This document shows, piece by piece, positions 50,592 to 60,337 of a stretch of DNA of 64,000 nucleotides. The notes under the pieces are model-generated. The model worked only from the letters and a program-made list of their open reading frames with translations, ran no database searches and was not told the origin of the DNA. Where the stretch lies: NCBI GenBank assembly GCA_964615095.1, contig CAZTPX010000018.1:32442-96441 (forward strand). The letters run 5' to 3'. The position numbers were made by a program, and so were the translations under genes. Every line of letters begins with the position of its first letter. Position 1 is the stretch's first letter. The DNA comes from JANXQG01 sp964615095 (lineage in GTDB: Bacteria; Planctomycetota; Planctomycetia; Pirellulales; Thermoguttaceae).

Positions 50592-51377
50592 TTACCTGTC
50601 CACGGCCGGGACCTTCTGAAGAACTTCGCCGATGGGCTCCTTGCCCGTATACTGCGGCTTGCGATCTGAAAGCGACTTCAACTTGACATTGCGGAACCAG
50701 ACCGGAGTAGCGCCGTAGTTCTGCAGAAGAACGAAGCCCTCGTGAGGTAACGCGCCGATGGCGTGGGGGAACTTGTTGTGGCCACCGTCTGGGTTCTGGC
50801 CGGCCTTGACCCACTGGCTCAAGTCGGCCCGGACAATCTCCTTGCCGTTGAGGTCGATGACCACGAGGCTCTGCTTGACCGTGATGCGGAAGTGGTTCCA
50901 TTCACCGATGGGCTTGTTGGCATCGACGGAAGGCCGCACCAAGTCGTACAGGGCGCCGTTGGCGTTGCCGGCGTTGAAGGGCACACCGTAGTCGCCGTTG
51001 TCGAGGATCTGGACTTCCATGCCCGTGTTCACGTCGTTGTTGGGGTCATGGACGCAGATAAAGACACCGCTGTTAGCCTTCCGCTTGGCGCCCATCTTGA
51101 AATCCAGTTCGATGACGTAGTCGCAATAGCGCCGCCGGGTACAAAGGTCCCGCCCGGGTTTGGCGGGGTAAAGTTCACCGTCAGCATTGACGGCCCAGCC
51201 GCCGGCCCGACTGGCAGGCGTCCAAGCGTCGAGGCCCTTGCCGTCGAAGAGGATCTCCCACCCGTCTTTGTCGATCCGCGGTTGATACTCGCTGGGCGGT
51301 TGGGGTTCTGCAGCCGAGACGGCCCTTGTCAAAGCGAACGCACCCACCAACACCACGGCTACAATCCAGTTCTTCAT
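50592..51377 (-). CDS. 3-keto-disaccharide hydrolase (DUF1080) family protein
   Basis: 261 residues from the ATG at 51377 (GGGAG six bases upstream). A signal peptide (WIVAVVLVGAFALTRAVSAA) is followed by a concanavalin-like jelly-roll: EILFDGKGLDAWTP is the family's opening, YVIELDFKMGAKRKANSGVF is the carbohydrate-fold core, and GFVLLQNYGATPVWFRNVKL its end. In planctomycetes many such proteins surround sulfatases and act on polysaccharides; a member has been shown to hydrolyse 3-keto-glucosides. Substrate here is unknown. It follows the DUF4091-like gene's start region by about 150 bp on the same strand. Confidence 0.93.
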   Translation of the reverse strand: MKNWIVAVVLVGAFALTRAVSAAEPQPPSEYQPRIDKDGWEILFDGKGLDAWTPASRAGGWAVNADGELYPAKPGRDLCTRRRYCDYVIELDFKMGAKRKANSGVFICVHDPNNDVNTGMEVQILDNGDYGVPFNAGNANGALYDLVRPSVDANKPIGEWNHFRITVKQSLVVIDLNGKEIVRADLSQWVKAGQNPDGGHNKFPHAIGALPHEGFVLLQNYGATPVWFRNVKLKSLSDRKPQYTGKEPIGEVLQKVPAVDR

Positions 51378-51604
51378 GATTTGCTCCCGAGAAATGCTTT
51401 TTGGATATTGCGACAGACTACAGCGCATGCACCGAGTAGACTACGGGAAAGTGGCGATGTCAAGAACTATTCCCTGGTTGACCATACACCGTACCGCAGT
51501 CGTCGCTCAGGTTTCGAGCTGCCAGCCTTGTCACAACCACGCTTTGCGACTATACTAACCGAGGTAGTTGTTGACGGGCCAGTTTTTCGATCGCGAGCCG
51601 CTGC

Positions 51605-52285
51605 ATGAGCACTATTCAGTTTGAAACCGAGTCGGTTCGGATTCCGCTGTGGGTCACCGATCTGTCCTCGTTCCGGCGTTGGGCTGAGTCCGAGGAATCG
51701 CCCGACAAGGCGACGGTCTGCTATCTTTCCGGAGAGGTGTGGGTGGAAATGAGCAAGGAGCAAGTTTACTCTCACAACCAAGTGAAGACTGGATTCGCCC
51801 GCGTCCTTGCCGGACTTGTCAAACAACACCGTTTGGGCCGCTACTTCAGCGACGGCCTGTTCTTGACGAACATCGAGGCGGATCTTTGCACAAAGCCGGA
51901 CGGCACGTTCGTTTCCCGCGAGGCGTTCGCCGCCAAGCGCGTAGGGCTGATCGAAGGCGCGCTGGAAGGCTTCGTGGAAATCGAGGGCACGCCCGATATG
52001 GTCCTGGAGGTTGTCAGCGGCAGCTCCGTCAGCAAGGATACCGGGTGCTTGCGGGACCTGTATTGGAAGGCGGGCATTGCGGAGTATTGGCTGGTTGACT
52101 GCCGTGGCGAGCGGGTCGATTTCGACATCCTCCGCCACGCGGCCAGCAGCTATTCCGCGGCGAGCAAATCGGCGGGCTGGATGGAGTCCGCCGTCTTCGG
52201 CCACTCGTTCGTACTGAGACGGCAATCGGATGAAATGGGCCACCCCGAGTTCACTTTGGAATCCCGCGTCAACACCCCGCGCTGA
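51605..52285 (+). CDS. Uma2 family (DUF820) PD-(D/E)XK nuclease
   Basis: 226 residues. The restriction-endonuclease-like core is visible: LCTKPDGTFVS (the PD half), DMVLEVVSGSS (the E-x-V part) and YWKAGIAEYWLVD (the closing strands). Uma2 proteins are putative nucleases with many paralogues in cyanobacteria and planctomycetes; their target is unknown. Length is normal. It is divergent from the DUF1080 gene and stands alone. Confidence 0.88.
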   Translation: MSTIQFETESVRIPLWVTDLSSFRRWAESEESPDKATVCYLSGEVWVEMSKEQVYSHNQVKTGFARVLAGLVKQHRLGRYFSDGLFLTNIEADLCTKPDGTFVSREAFAAKRVGLIEGALEGFVEIEGTPDMVLEVVSGSSVSKDTGCLRDLYWKAGIAEYWLVDCRGERVDFDILRHAASSYSAASKSAGWMESAVFGHSFVLRRQSDEMGHPEFTLESRVNTPR

Positions 52286-52864
52286 GGGGTTCTCCGAGGA
52301 TGGTCCGAGTCCAAAGCGAGAAGAGTCAACTAGCGTTTCGAGGCCTCATCGAGCGTTTGCTTTCGTTTCGGCCCGCATCTTCGCGGGATCACTAGCTGGT
52401 CCTTTCCATCGAAGGCTCCGACGAATTCGTTGCCTCCTTCGCCGCTTCGATTGCTACTGGGCAAGCCACCCTTCCCAGGCGGGACTTCCACCCGCTGAAA
52501 TACACACGCATTCACGGCGCACGGACACATACCTTAATTCCGGAGACGCGCAGACCTCCCTGCCAGCCATTCTCGGCGCGCGATCGCACCCGACCCTGGT
52601 CACCTACGGTCAGCCCCGCGTCATCGCGCGACGAAATGCGGCCAGTTCGGGACCGGCAGCGGGCGACCGCACGAGGTCTTTCCGTTGTTTTTCGTCGACA
52701 ACCGACTCGATTGTCTCGACCAGATCGCGCGGAACGTCGCCGAAACGGGCGTCGAGGAATGCCGCAATGTTCTCGTGCGCGTTCTCGCGAACCAAGCAGA
52801 CTCGTCCCTTTCTCCCCGGCTCCCTTAATTGCCTCGGCTGACGGGTTCTCCATGGAGGAAGATG
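52286..52864. other. intergenic region with a gene relic
   Basis: No complete gene. A minus-strand frame (about 52610-52822) contains HENIAAFLDARFGDVPRDLV and ETIESVVDEKQRKDLVRS, which resemble conserved protein sequence but have no start or ribosome-binding site. The rest looks non-coding. Confidence 0.4.
52610..52822 (-). pseudogene. unidentified gene 3' relic
   Basis: About 70 codons with plausible protein sequence (HENIAAFLDARFGDVPRDLV, then VETIESVVDE). The shape, a short helix followed by RFG-x-VP and an acidic helix, recalls the C-terminus of Rpn or DUF4351 proteins, but the match is weak. No start is present. Confidence 0.3.
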
Positions 52865-54421
52865 CTACTTCTCGTTCTTGCCGTTCTTACCCCGCTCGGC
52901 GCCGGCGACCGCAGCGTTCATTTCCTTCCGCCATTGCCATATTTTTTCCCATTGGAACTGGTCTGCTTTAACGGGGTCAAAGCGGCTGGCGTCCACATCC
53001 ACATAAAGCCGGCGGAACTTCGCTGGATCAAAATCGGGGTTGGGAGTGTTCTCCTGAGCGTTGACCTCTTTCTTCCAAGCGGCCAGCGCCGCACGCATTT
53101 GGCCTACCCGCTTGGGCTGTAACTCGGCCAAATCCTGAGCTTCGCCAATGTCTTTGCGGAGATCATAGAGTTCGGCCTTGGCGTCGTCGTAATACTCGAC
53201 CATCATCCAGTCGCCATCGCGCACAGCCCCGCTGGGACGGCTGCCCTGGTTCGTGTAATGGGGGAAATGCCAGAACAATTTACGCATTGGCGCAGGGCCG
53301 CGACCAGTCAGCAACCCCGCAATACTCACACCGTCCAGCCCGGCAGGAACCGGCCGGCCGATCAGGTCCAGCAGCGTGGGAAGCCAATCGGTGTTGATGA
53401 CGGGATCGCCGACCACTTTTCTGACAGGTACGTGAGCCGGCCAGCGGACAATCAACGGAATCCGTAGGCCGCCCTCATACACGAAACCTTTGCCGGCCCG
53501 GAAAGGCGTGTTGTGGGTGACCTTGGGATGCGGTCCCTCGGGCACGTGCAACCCGCCGTTGTCGGAGGTGAAGATGACAATGGTCCTATCTGCCAACTTC
53601 AGTGCGTCGAGCTTGGCCAGCAGATGGCCGACCGTGTCGTCGAGCGTCTCGATGACCCCGGCATAGACAGGCTCGAAGGCGTGCGCATTGTTATCGATGC
53701 GACGGAGTTGTGCGTCGTAGGGAATGTGGGGTGTGTTGTGGGCCAGGTAGACGAAGAAGGGGCGGTCTTTGTGCCGCTCGATAAACTTCTCGGCGGCGGC
53801 CGTCAGGTCGTATTCCCCTTTACCCCCCTCGGTTGCCGAAGGTTCGGTGTTGGCCTCGCCGGCATGGTACGTGTCGAAGCCGTGCTCGACCGGTCCGAAT
53901 CCGGCGCCGCCGACGTGCCACTTGCCGATGGCGGCGGTCGCGTAGCCGGCCTCCTTGAGATAGTTGCAGATCATTTTCTCTTCGAGCGGTACCTGCATTT
54001 CGATTTCCGGGTGGAGCAGTTTTTGCGAGGCCGCATTGGGCCGACCGGGCAGGAACGTGGTCAGGTGGAGGCGAGCAGGCGTCTTGCCGGTAAGAATCGC
54101 AGCTCGCGAGGGCGAGCAGATCGGCTGCGCGCAGTAGGCCGAAGTGAACCGCATGCCCTGCTGCGCAAGGTGGTCAAGGTTTGGCGTATGATGATCTTGC
54201 CGCCCGTAGCAATGCAGATCATTGATGCCCAGGTCGTCGCAGAGGATGAATAGGATATTCGGCGGTGTCGGACGGATTCCTGAATCGCCGGCTGCCGCTC
54301 GTATTGCGCCTGATGACAGCCCGATTGCCAGAAACAAGATCGCAGGGATCGAGACGCTGGGCAAGCCGGGCTTGGCCAGCCGCGCGACTATTGCCGTGGC
54401 GCCGCGGAGTAAATAGGACAT
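52865..54421 (-). CDS. secreted sulfatase (formylglycine-dependent)
   Basis: 518 residues from the ATG at 54421; the frame stays open 97 codons upstream without planctomycete-like sequence. The signal peptide is VSIPAILFLAIGLSSGAIRA. PPNILFILCDDLGINDLHCY is the N-terminal sulfatase block with the metal-binding Asp pair, and CSPSRAAILTG is the Cys-type formylglycine site. GKWHVGG and FTSDNGGLHVPEG are the later active-site segments. The C-terminus (WFHFPHYTN-like block to DLAELQPKRVGQMRAALAAW) is complete. It hydrolyses sulfate esters, probably of a marine-type polysaccharide, in the periplasm. It needs an FGE or anSME maturase, which is not in this window. It is divergent from the HzsA-like gene. 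Confidence 0.95.
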   Translation of the reverse strand: MSYLLRGATAIVARLAKPGLPSVSIPAILFLAIGLSSGAIRAAAGDSGIRPTPPNILFILCDDLGINDLHCYGRQDHHTPNLDHLAQQGMRFTSAYCAQPICSPSRAAILTGKTPARLHLTTFLPGRPNAASQKLLHPEIEMQVPLEEKMICNYLKEAGYATAAIGKWHVGGAGFGPVEHGFDTYHAGEANTEPSATEGGKGEYDLTAAAEKFIERHKDRPFFVYLAHNTPHIPYDAQLRRIDNNAHAFEPVYAGVIETLDDTVGHLLAKLDALKLADRTIVIFTSDNGGLHVPEGPHPKVTHNTPFRAGKGFVYEGGLRIPLIVRWPAHVPVRKVVGDPVINTDWLPTLLDLIGRPVPAGLDGVSIAGLLTGRGPAPMRKLFWHFPHYTNQGSRPSGAVRDGDWMMVEYYDDAKAELYDLRKDIGEAQDLAELQPKRVGQMRAALAAWKKEVNAQENTPNPDFDPAKFRRLYVDVDASRFDPVKADQFQWEKIWQWRKEMNAAVAGAERGKNGKNEK

Positions 54422-54726
54422 CAGGGAATGATACCCGGGGAAAGGCGGGGAATCGAGGTCGTGAAGCGGGAAGTACCCATTATCGCAGCAACGCCGAAGA
54501 TGTCGAGGCCCTGGCAATGGCCGGCATCCTGTGTCAGTCGAATCTGTGCCACGAGGTCTGCCAGGCGCCCGCTCTCCAACGAGGTGGGGAAATGGTAGAA
54601 TGGAGCAATCGGGCCGGCCGCCGGCGATTGCAATGCTGCGGCCAAACGGCCCGGGCAGGCTGCGGCGAGTTTTTCGCCTCTTGCGCGGAACGGCCAGCGC
54701 CGACCCAAACAACCAAAACGCGAATC
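54422..54726. other. 305-bp divergent region between sulfatase and HzsA-like genes
   Basis: No gene with support. Both genes read outwards from it, so their promoters must lie here, but I found no clear promoter or operator. Frames here carry the 5' continuation of both genes without signal-like or conserved sequence. Confidence 0.4.
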
Positions 54727-57700
54727 ATGAATACTCTCTCCAGGGGAACATTTGCCAAGTTACTGCCGGCCGGAGCGAAGCCTTTCCGACGCATTGTGCA
54801 GCGGACGCCGGAGGAGGATATCCTTCATGTACGCCATCGGTGCCTTGCCTGTGCGACAATCCTTAACGTCGTCCTGTTGCTGCTATGCCCCTCGCCCGTG
54901 CGATCGGCGGAACCACCAGCCAACGGCATCCACTCTTCTGGCCATTTGTCGGCAACAGAATCGAAACCCGCCCCACTACGAATTGCCAAGCCGCTACTGG
55001 CTGCATGGTCTTTCGATGAGGGATCGGGGGTCATTTGCCATGATGTGAGCGGCCAGGGTAACGAGGCAAGCGTTGATCGGCAAACCTCCCCGGCGGTACG
55101 GCACGTGCCGGGGCTATTCGGCAACGCATTGTCGTTCTCCCAAAACCATGCCGTACGTCTCCGGGGTGATTTGCGCCTGGAGAAAATCGAGACGATCTCC
55201 TTCAGTGCCTGGGTCGCCCCCACCGAGTTAAGCAACTATCGCGAGATCTTTCGCAAGGAGGACGGTGACGACCGCGTGCTTTTTTCGTTCCAGAACGATG
55301 GCGCTCATCTTTCCGTGGGCCTGAACGTGGGTGGATACGTCGAATGCCGCGCGCCAATAAGTTCGCTTCAAGTCCTCGACGCTGCTTGGCACCACTGTGC
55401 AGCGACCTTCGACGGCCATTGGATGCGAGTCTACTTCGACGGCAAGGAAATCGGCAGATTGGAGCGCCACGGCAAGATCGAGGCTCGCGGTCGGGCGCCC
55501 GGCTTCATCGGATCCTGCAACGGCGGGGAGTGCTTTCAGGGAATGATGGACGAGTTGTGCATCTACAGCGATGCGCTGAGCGCCGCTGAAGTCAGGTCGA
55601 TTTGGCATAATGGCTGGGAAGCGTACGTCAGCAGCCAACGCCAATTGCTGCCGCTGGTGAACACGATTTACGCTCCGGCCAAGTCGTTCGCAGCGACGCT
55701 GGCTGCCTGCCGAAAGAATATGCTGGAAAAAGGCAAGGGTTCAGACCCGAAACTCGCCGCGGTTGTCGCCGCCCGACTGCGAGCCGATTTTCCCGACGAC
55801 TATGCGAACTTCGTGTCTTGGACCGGGACCGATCCGTCTCGCTATCTGGTCGCGGCGGACAACGCAGCCATGGCGCAAACCGCCGAGCGCCTGCTGGAAA
55901 TGGCCCTGGAATACAAACCTCTGACCAAGGGGCAGTGGGACCGGCTGAAGGCCGACGACCGCCGCCAATGGGAAGAAGCCGAAGCGATCGGCCGGAAGTT
56001 CGAGCAACTCAAGGCGCAGGGCGAGGCGGCCCGTTTCTCGCCCGGCTGGATCGAGGTGATTTTGGAGGCTGGCCCGAGGATTCAGCAACGGCCGCGGATT
56101 TACGAGCCGGTCGCCCCGTATGTGAAGCCCTCCACACCGGTAACGCGGACACTCACCGCGGCCGAAGGTCGCGAGGCCCTCGAACGCGACTGGCTGCATC
56201 AGGCCGACGGCCGTCCCACGCCCCAGCGCATCCAGGACGAGATACGCTGGACGCGGCGGATTATCGAGCGGATCAACGGGGGCAGGTTGCCCCAAGTCGA
56301 TTTCACCGCGGAGTTCGCCCGGCTCGCCGATCTGGAGAAACAAGTTGCCACTCCGCAGGCCGCCGACCGGAGCCTGTACTTCCAAGTCCGCGCAGTAAAG
56401 CGGGCCGTGATGTTGAAGAACCCCGTTGTGGACTTCAGCCAGGTGCTGTTGGTCGATATGCCCTATCCGCAAGGCTCCGAGTGGCAGCACGAGACGCGTC
56501 ACCGCCTGGGCTATATGGCCGTGCCGGGCGGAAAACTGGTGATTCTGGAAGGACTCTCGCCCGACGCCAAGGTCCGGCAACTCATGCCGCAACTGCCGCT
56601 GCACGGTTCGTTCTGGCGGCCGGATCTATCCTATGACGGCAAGAAAGTTGTCTTCTGCTACAAGCCGCAGAACGAGAAGGCATTCCACCTCTACGAGATC
56701 CAGGTGGACGGAACCAGCCTGGTACAACTTACGGAGGGCATTTTCGACGACCTCGACCCGATCTACCTGCCCGATGGCCACATCCTGTTTTCGACCACGC
56801 GCGGCCACACGTACGTGCGGTGCATGCCGCCGACGAACGCTTTTTCGCTGGCGCGTTGCGATGCGGACGGCAAGAATGTCTACCTGGTCTCCTACAACAA
56901 CGAGCCGGACTACCTGCCCTCGGTAATGAGCGACGGGCGCGTGGTCTACACGCGCTGGGAATATACCGACAAGCCGCTGTGGCGCGCCGAAAAGCTCTGG
57001 ACCATGAATCCCGACGGTACACAGGTCAACACGTTCTGGGGCAATCAGAGCGTGTGGCCGGACCTGAGCAAGGACGCGCGGAGCATCCCCGGCAGTCGCC
57101 GCGTGATGATGACCGGCAGCGCGCATCACAACTGGTTCTCCGGCTCCGTGGGCATCATCGACCACGACCGCGGCCTGAACTTCCCCGACGGGTTGACGAA
57201 GGTCACGGCCGACACGCCTTGGCCGGAATGCGGTAATGGGCCTGTCGATCCCATCGAATCGCCGCACTATCACGCCAGCGGTCAGTACGCGGCCTACTAC
57301 TCGCCTTTTCCGCTGAGCGAGCGGGACTTTCTCGTCTCGGCCAACCGCAGCGGCAAATTCGTGCTCTACCTGATGGATGTGGAAGGCAACCGCGAGTTGA
57401 TCTACGAGGGCACGAACAACATCTTTCACGCCCTGCCGCTGCGCCCCCGCGCCCTACCGCCTATCATCGCCGACCGCGTGGCCTGGCCGAGCCGTGCCGA
57501 GCGAGATCGCCCGCAGGAGGGCACGATCTACAGCAGCAATGTGTACCGTGGCGCGCCGGCGGAACTGGCCGGCAAGGCCAAGTACCTGCGTGTGCTGCAC
57601 ATCGACGAAAAGACCTACACCTACTGGTACAAGCGGCCCTATATCTCCACGGGGCCGGTGGTTTCTGCCGTACAGTCCGAGGGCGTGAAGCGCATTCTCG

Positions 57701-58476
57701 GCACTGTGCCCATCGAGCCGGACGGCTCAGTTTCGTTCCGCGCGCCTCCGGGGCAGGCCCTGCACTTCCAGTTATTGGACGAGAACTACCGCGCCTTGCA
57801 GACCATGCGCAGCTTCGTGGGGGTGATGCCCGGCGAGGTCCGCGGTTGTCTCGGCTGTCACGAGGCGCACAGCCGCGCGCCCGCGGTCGCTCCCAAAGGC
57901 ATGGCCCTCTCGCGCCCGCCGCGAACGATCACACCGCCCCCCTGGGGCCTGGACACGGTCAGTTACCCGCGCTACGTCCAACCCGTGCTCGACAAGTACT
58001 GCGGCAAATGTCATCAGGGCAAGGGGGAGGGCCGCAAGACGCTCGACCTTACCGACCGGCCCGGCGCATTGGGGTTCTCCGAGGTTTATTGGCACTTGAT
58101 CGGCAGACCGTCGTGGGGGACGCCCTACCAAAGACCCGCCGTCCCGCCGCCAGGCTTCGGCATCGCCGACATGATCATGGTCGAAGGCTACGGCACGGTC
58201 GATCCGGCGGCGTACAAAACTCCCCAACCGATGACGCATCTTTCCTATAAGAGCCCGCTGATCGACATCGCTTCCAGCGGCAAGCACCACGAGGTGAAGG
58301 TCGATCCGATCAGCTTGCAACGGCTCATCGGCTGGGTAGATGCCATGTGTCCGTACATGGGAGACGAGGAGATTCGCCAGATGGACGATCCGTTGTTCCA
58401 GGGCGTGGAGTGGCTGTCGATCCCTCCGCGGATCAAGACCGCGCCGCGAATCATACGCCCTGGGCCGGTCGACTGA
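54727..58476 (+). CDS. LamG/propeller/cytochrome-c protein related to hydrazine synthase alpha subunit (HzsA)
   Basis: About 1249 residues from the ATG at 54727. A hydrophobic segment (ILNVVLLLLCPSPVRSA) acts as signal peptide. Residues 90-270 are a LamG/concanavalin domain (LAAWSFDEGSGVICHDVSGQ, WHHCAATFDGHWMRVYFDGK). From about 560 to 950 a TolB/WD-like beta-propeller is present (DLDPIYLPDGHILFSTTRGH, YTRWEYTDKPLW). The C-terminal part carries two heme c motifs, CLGCH (residues 1041-1045) and CGKCH (1092-1096). This order occurs in planctomycete relatives of HzsA. The substrate is unknown and hydrazine synthesis should not be assumed: no HzsB or HzsC is nearby. It is secreted and probably binds hemes in the periplasm. 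Confidence 0.85.
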   Translation: MNTLSRGTFAKLLPAGAKPFRRIVQRTPEEDILHVRHRCLACATILNVVLLLLCPSPVRSAEPPANGIHSSGHLSATESKPAPLRIAKPLLAAWSFDEGSGVICHDVSGQGNEASVDRQTSPAVRHVPGLFGNALSFSQNHAVRLRGDLRLEKIETISFSAWVAPTELSNYREIFRKEDGDDRVLFSFQNDGAHLSVGLNVGGYVECRAPISSLQVLDAAWHHCAATFDGHWMRVYFDGKEIGRLERHGKIEARGRAPGFIGSCNGGECFQGMMDELCIYSDALSAAEVRSIWHNGWEAYVSSQRQLLPLVNTIYAPAKSFAATLAACRKNMLEKGKGSDPKLAAVVAARLRADFPDDYANFVSWTGTDPSRYLVAADNAAMAQTAERLLEMALEYKPLTKGQWDRLKADDRRQWEEAEAIGRKFEQLKAQGEAARFSPGWIEVILEAGPRIQQRPRIYEPVAPYVKPSTPVTRTLTAAEGREALERDWLHQADGRPTPQRIQDEIRWTRRIIERINGGRLPQVDFTAEFARLADLEKQVATPQAADRSLYFQVRAVKRAVMLKNPVVDFSQVLLVDMPYPQGSEWQHETRHRLGYMAVPGGKLVILEGLSPDAKVRQLMPQLPLHGSFWRPDLSYDGKKVVFCYKPQNEKAFHLYEIQVDGTSLVQLTEGIFDDLDPIYLPDGHILFSTTRGHTYVRCMPPTNAFSLARCDADGKNVYLVSYNNEPDYLPSVMSDGRVVYTRWEYTDKPLWRAEKLWTMNPDGTQVNTFWGNQSVWPDLSKDARSIPGSRRVMMTGSAHHNWFSGSVGIIDHDRGLNFPDGLTKVTADTPWPECGNGPVDPIESPHYHASGQYAAYYSPFPLSERDFLVSANRSGKFVLYLMDVEGNRELIYEGTNNIFHALPLRPRALPPIIADRVAWPSRAERDRPQEGTIYSSNVYRGAPAELAGKAKYLRVLHIDEKTYTYWYKRPYISTGPVVSAVQSEGVKRILGTVPIEPDGSVSFRAPPGQALHFQLLDENYRALQTMRSFVGVMPGEVRGCLGCHEAHSRAPAVAPKGMALSRPPRTITPPPWGLDTVSYPRYVQPVLDKYCGKCHQGKGEGRKTLDLTDRPGALGFSEVYWHLIGRPSWGTPYQRPAVPPPGFGIADMIMVEGYGTVDPAAYKTPQPMTHLSYKSPLIDIASSGKHHEVKVDPISLQRLIGWVDAMCPYMGDEEIRQMDDPLFQGVEWLSIPPRIKTAPRIIRPGPVD

Positions 58477-59063
58477 CCGACTCGGACAAACCAGTTACAG
58501 AAGGACCTGTTGCGGCTCATTTTACTCACGGTCGGACGGAACCCTTCCTCGACTTCGGCGAGCTGTACGCACTGCGGCGGACGTTCGGCCCATGGGATTG
58601 CGTCTATTCGCTAATGGGCAAACCAAGGTTATAAAATCGGAGAAGTTGTAAATCGAGCTGTAAACGCCCCGCCCGCCCCACGAGACCGCTGAAACAGCCT
58701 TGTGCTGCCACAACGCGTAGTACTCAGTACTCGGTACTACTATTGCTCTCGATAGCCCTTCGACTGCTTGCTGCGGATCAAGCGCTCGTAATCCCATATC
58801 GGCACCCGAAAGATTCGCTGGCCGACGAATTCGGGATTCGCCCCAGCGGCCAGACCAGAGAGCCTAAGTGTCCATTTCGCTCAAGACCACGGCTCGAAAG
58901 CATCCTCTTTCCGCCCACGACGACGACACAAATATCGCCTTGCAAATGACTTACGGCAATTCCTGACATCTGCCGTTTTTGCCCTAGCTTGTTTGCTAAA
59001 CTTCACTTACACTACACGTAGATAGTTTATATGTATAGTATTTAGCAGAACGAGAGGCCAGCC
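58477..59063. other. intergenic region with a dispersed repeat
   Basis: No gene with support. The middle (58640-58745) holds a dispersed repeat. The right end carries a possible promoter area for the MarR gene; TAAACT (58997-59002) and AGTTTA (59024-59029) form an inverted repeat near it. Confidence 0.4.
58640..58745 (+). repeat. dispersed 3'-flanking repeat, copy 3
   Basis: GAGCTGTAAACGCCCCGCCCGCCCCACGAGACCGCTGAAACAG followed by an AGTACTCAGTACT run resembles the reverse complement of 18150-18270. It lies about 165 bp past the HzsA-like gene's stop, in the same direction. Confidence 0.55.
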
Positions 59064-59534
59064 ATGTCGCTGCAACGAGAACTAAAGAAGAAGCGGCCCT
59101 TCGAGTCCTTGGAACAAGAGGCCATGCTGAATATCGCTCGCACGAACGATCAGCAGTTGATCCGCTTTGCTCGGCTCTTTCGGCAACACGATCTGACCCC
59201 ATCCCAGTACAACATCCTGCGTATCCTGCGGGGTGAAGGTGCCCCGCTGCCAAGCCTTGAGATCGCCAACCGCACGGTTACGGTTGTCCCTGGCATCACC
59301 GGCCTGATCGACCGCCTGGAAAAATCCGGGTTCGTTGTGCGGGAACGTTGCCAGACGGATCGACGGGTGATTTACGTGGCGTTGACGGAGAAAGGCCACA
59401 ATACTCTGGCCGATCTCGATCAGCCCCTCCAAGCGTTGCACAAGAAGCTCCTTGGACATCTGACCAAGGACGAACTTAAAGAACTAAGTCGCCTGCTGGA
59501 AAAGGCCCGAGCACTTTGGTCCGAAGGCGAATGA
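59064..59534 (+). CDS. MarR family transcriptional regulator
   Basis: 156 residues; GAGAGG is six bases before the ATG. The winged helix-turn-helix is visible: DLTPSQYNILRILRGEGAPL is the first helix pair, PSLEIANRTVTVVPGITGLI holds the recognition helix, and DRLEKSGFVVRERCQTDRR the wing. Such dimers repress stress and detoxification genes and are released by electrophiles or phenolics. Pirin and DoxX follow at 19 and 49 bp, so they are probably its operon. Direct regulation is inferred from position. Confidence 0.92.
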   Translation: MSLQRELKKKRPFESLEQEAMLNIARTNDQQLIRFARLFRQHDLTPSQYNILRILRGEGAPLPSLEIANRTVTVVPGITGLIDRLEKSGFVVRERCQTDRRVIYVALTEKGHNTLADLDQPLQALHKKLLGHLTKDELKELSRLLEKARALWSEGE

Positions 59535-59553
59535 GATACAGGAGAAATACAAC

Positions 59554-60288
59554 ATGTCAACAATAAGCGAACGGAAAGTCCAGTCCAAGAATATCCGTGT
59601 ACGGCGGGCAGCCGAACGGGGGCACGCCGAGTATGACTGGCTCGATACGTGGCACACGTTTTCCTTCGACACCTACTACGACCCGGCTCAGATGGGCTTC
59701 CGGTCGTTGCGGGTCATCAACGAAGACTGGGTTCAACCCGGCAAGGGATTCGGGATGCACGGCCACCGGGACATGGAGATCATTACCTTCGTTCTTGAAG
59801 GTGCCGTAGAACATCGAGATAGCATGGGAACCGGCTCGGTGCTTCGTGCGGGCGAGTTCCAGCAAATGACGGCAGGAAGCGGAATTCGGCACAGCGAGTT
59901 CAACCCGTCCTCAACGGAACCGCTTCACCTTTACCAGATATGGCTCGTGCCTGGGAAAGAGGGCCTGACGCCCAGCTACGATCAGAAGACCTTCCCCGAA
60001 GCCGAAAAGCGAGGGCGTCTTCGGTTGGTGGCCTCGCCCGACGCCCAAGACGGGTCGTTGTTAATCCACCAGGATGCCCGAGTTTATCTTTCCTCGCTTG
60101 CGACCGGCCAGGAGGTCAAGCACGAGTTGCGTCCCAGTCGGCATGCTTGGCTGCAAGTTGTCCGAGGAGCTGTTGACCTCAACGGCCAGACGCTTGCCGT
60201 AAGCGACGGTGCCGCCGTAAGCAACGAGATGGAACTTGCAATCCGGGCCAATGAACCATCCGAAGTAATGCTGTTCGACTTGGCCTAA
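59554..60288 (+). CDS. pirin family protein (quercetinase-like bicupin)
   Basis: 244 residues. The metal ligands of pirin are conserved: His69, His71, His113 and Glu115 (MHGHRDMEI and GIRHSEF). FSFDTYYDPAQMGFRSLRVI is the family opening, and the second cupin (about residues 150-244) lacks metal ligands, as in other pirins. Bacterial pirins are Fe-dependent bicupins; some oxidise quercetin (YhhW). The gene lies directly after a MarR regulator, which is a frequent arrangement. It probably acts in a redox or phenolic response. Confidence 0.94.
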   Translation: MSTISERKVQSKNIRVRRAAERGHAEYDWLDTWHTFSFDTYYDPAQMGFRSLRVINEDWVQPGKGFGMHGHRDMEIITFVLEGAVEHRDSMGTGSVLRAGEFQQMTAGSGIRHSEFNPSSTEPLHLYQIWLVPGKEGLTPSYDQKTFPEAEKRGRLRLVASPDAQDGSLLIHQDARVYLSSLATGQEVKHELRPSRHAWLQVVRGAVDLNGQTLAVSDGAAVSNEMELAIRANEPSEVMLFDLA

Positions 60289-60337
60289 AACAACCACAAC
60301 TGGCAGACATTTCACAATCTCAGAAAGGAATGAAACG

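Noticed and set aside
54727..58476. Idea that the window encodes hydrazine synthesis (anammox)
   Set aside because: Only a distant HzsA-like protein is present; no HzsB, HzsC, hydrazine dehydrogenase or other anammox gene is seen.
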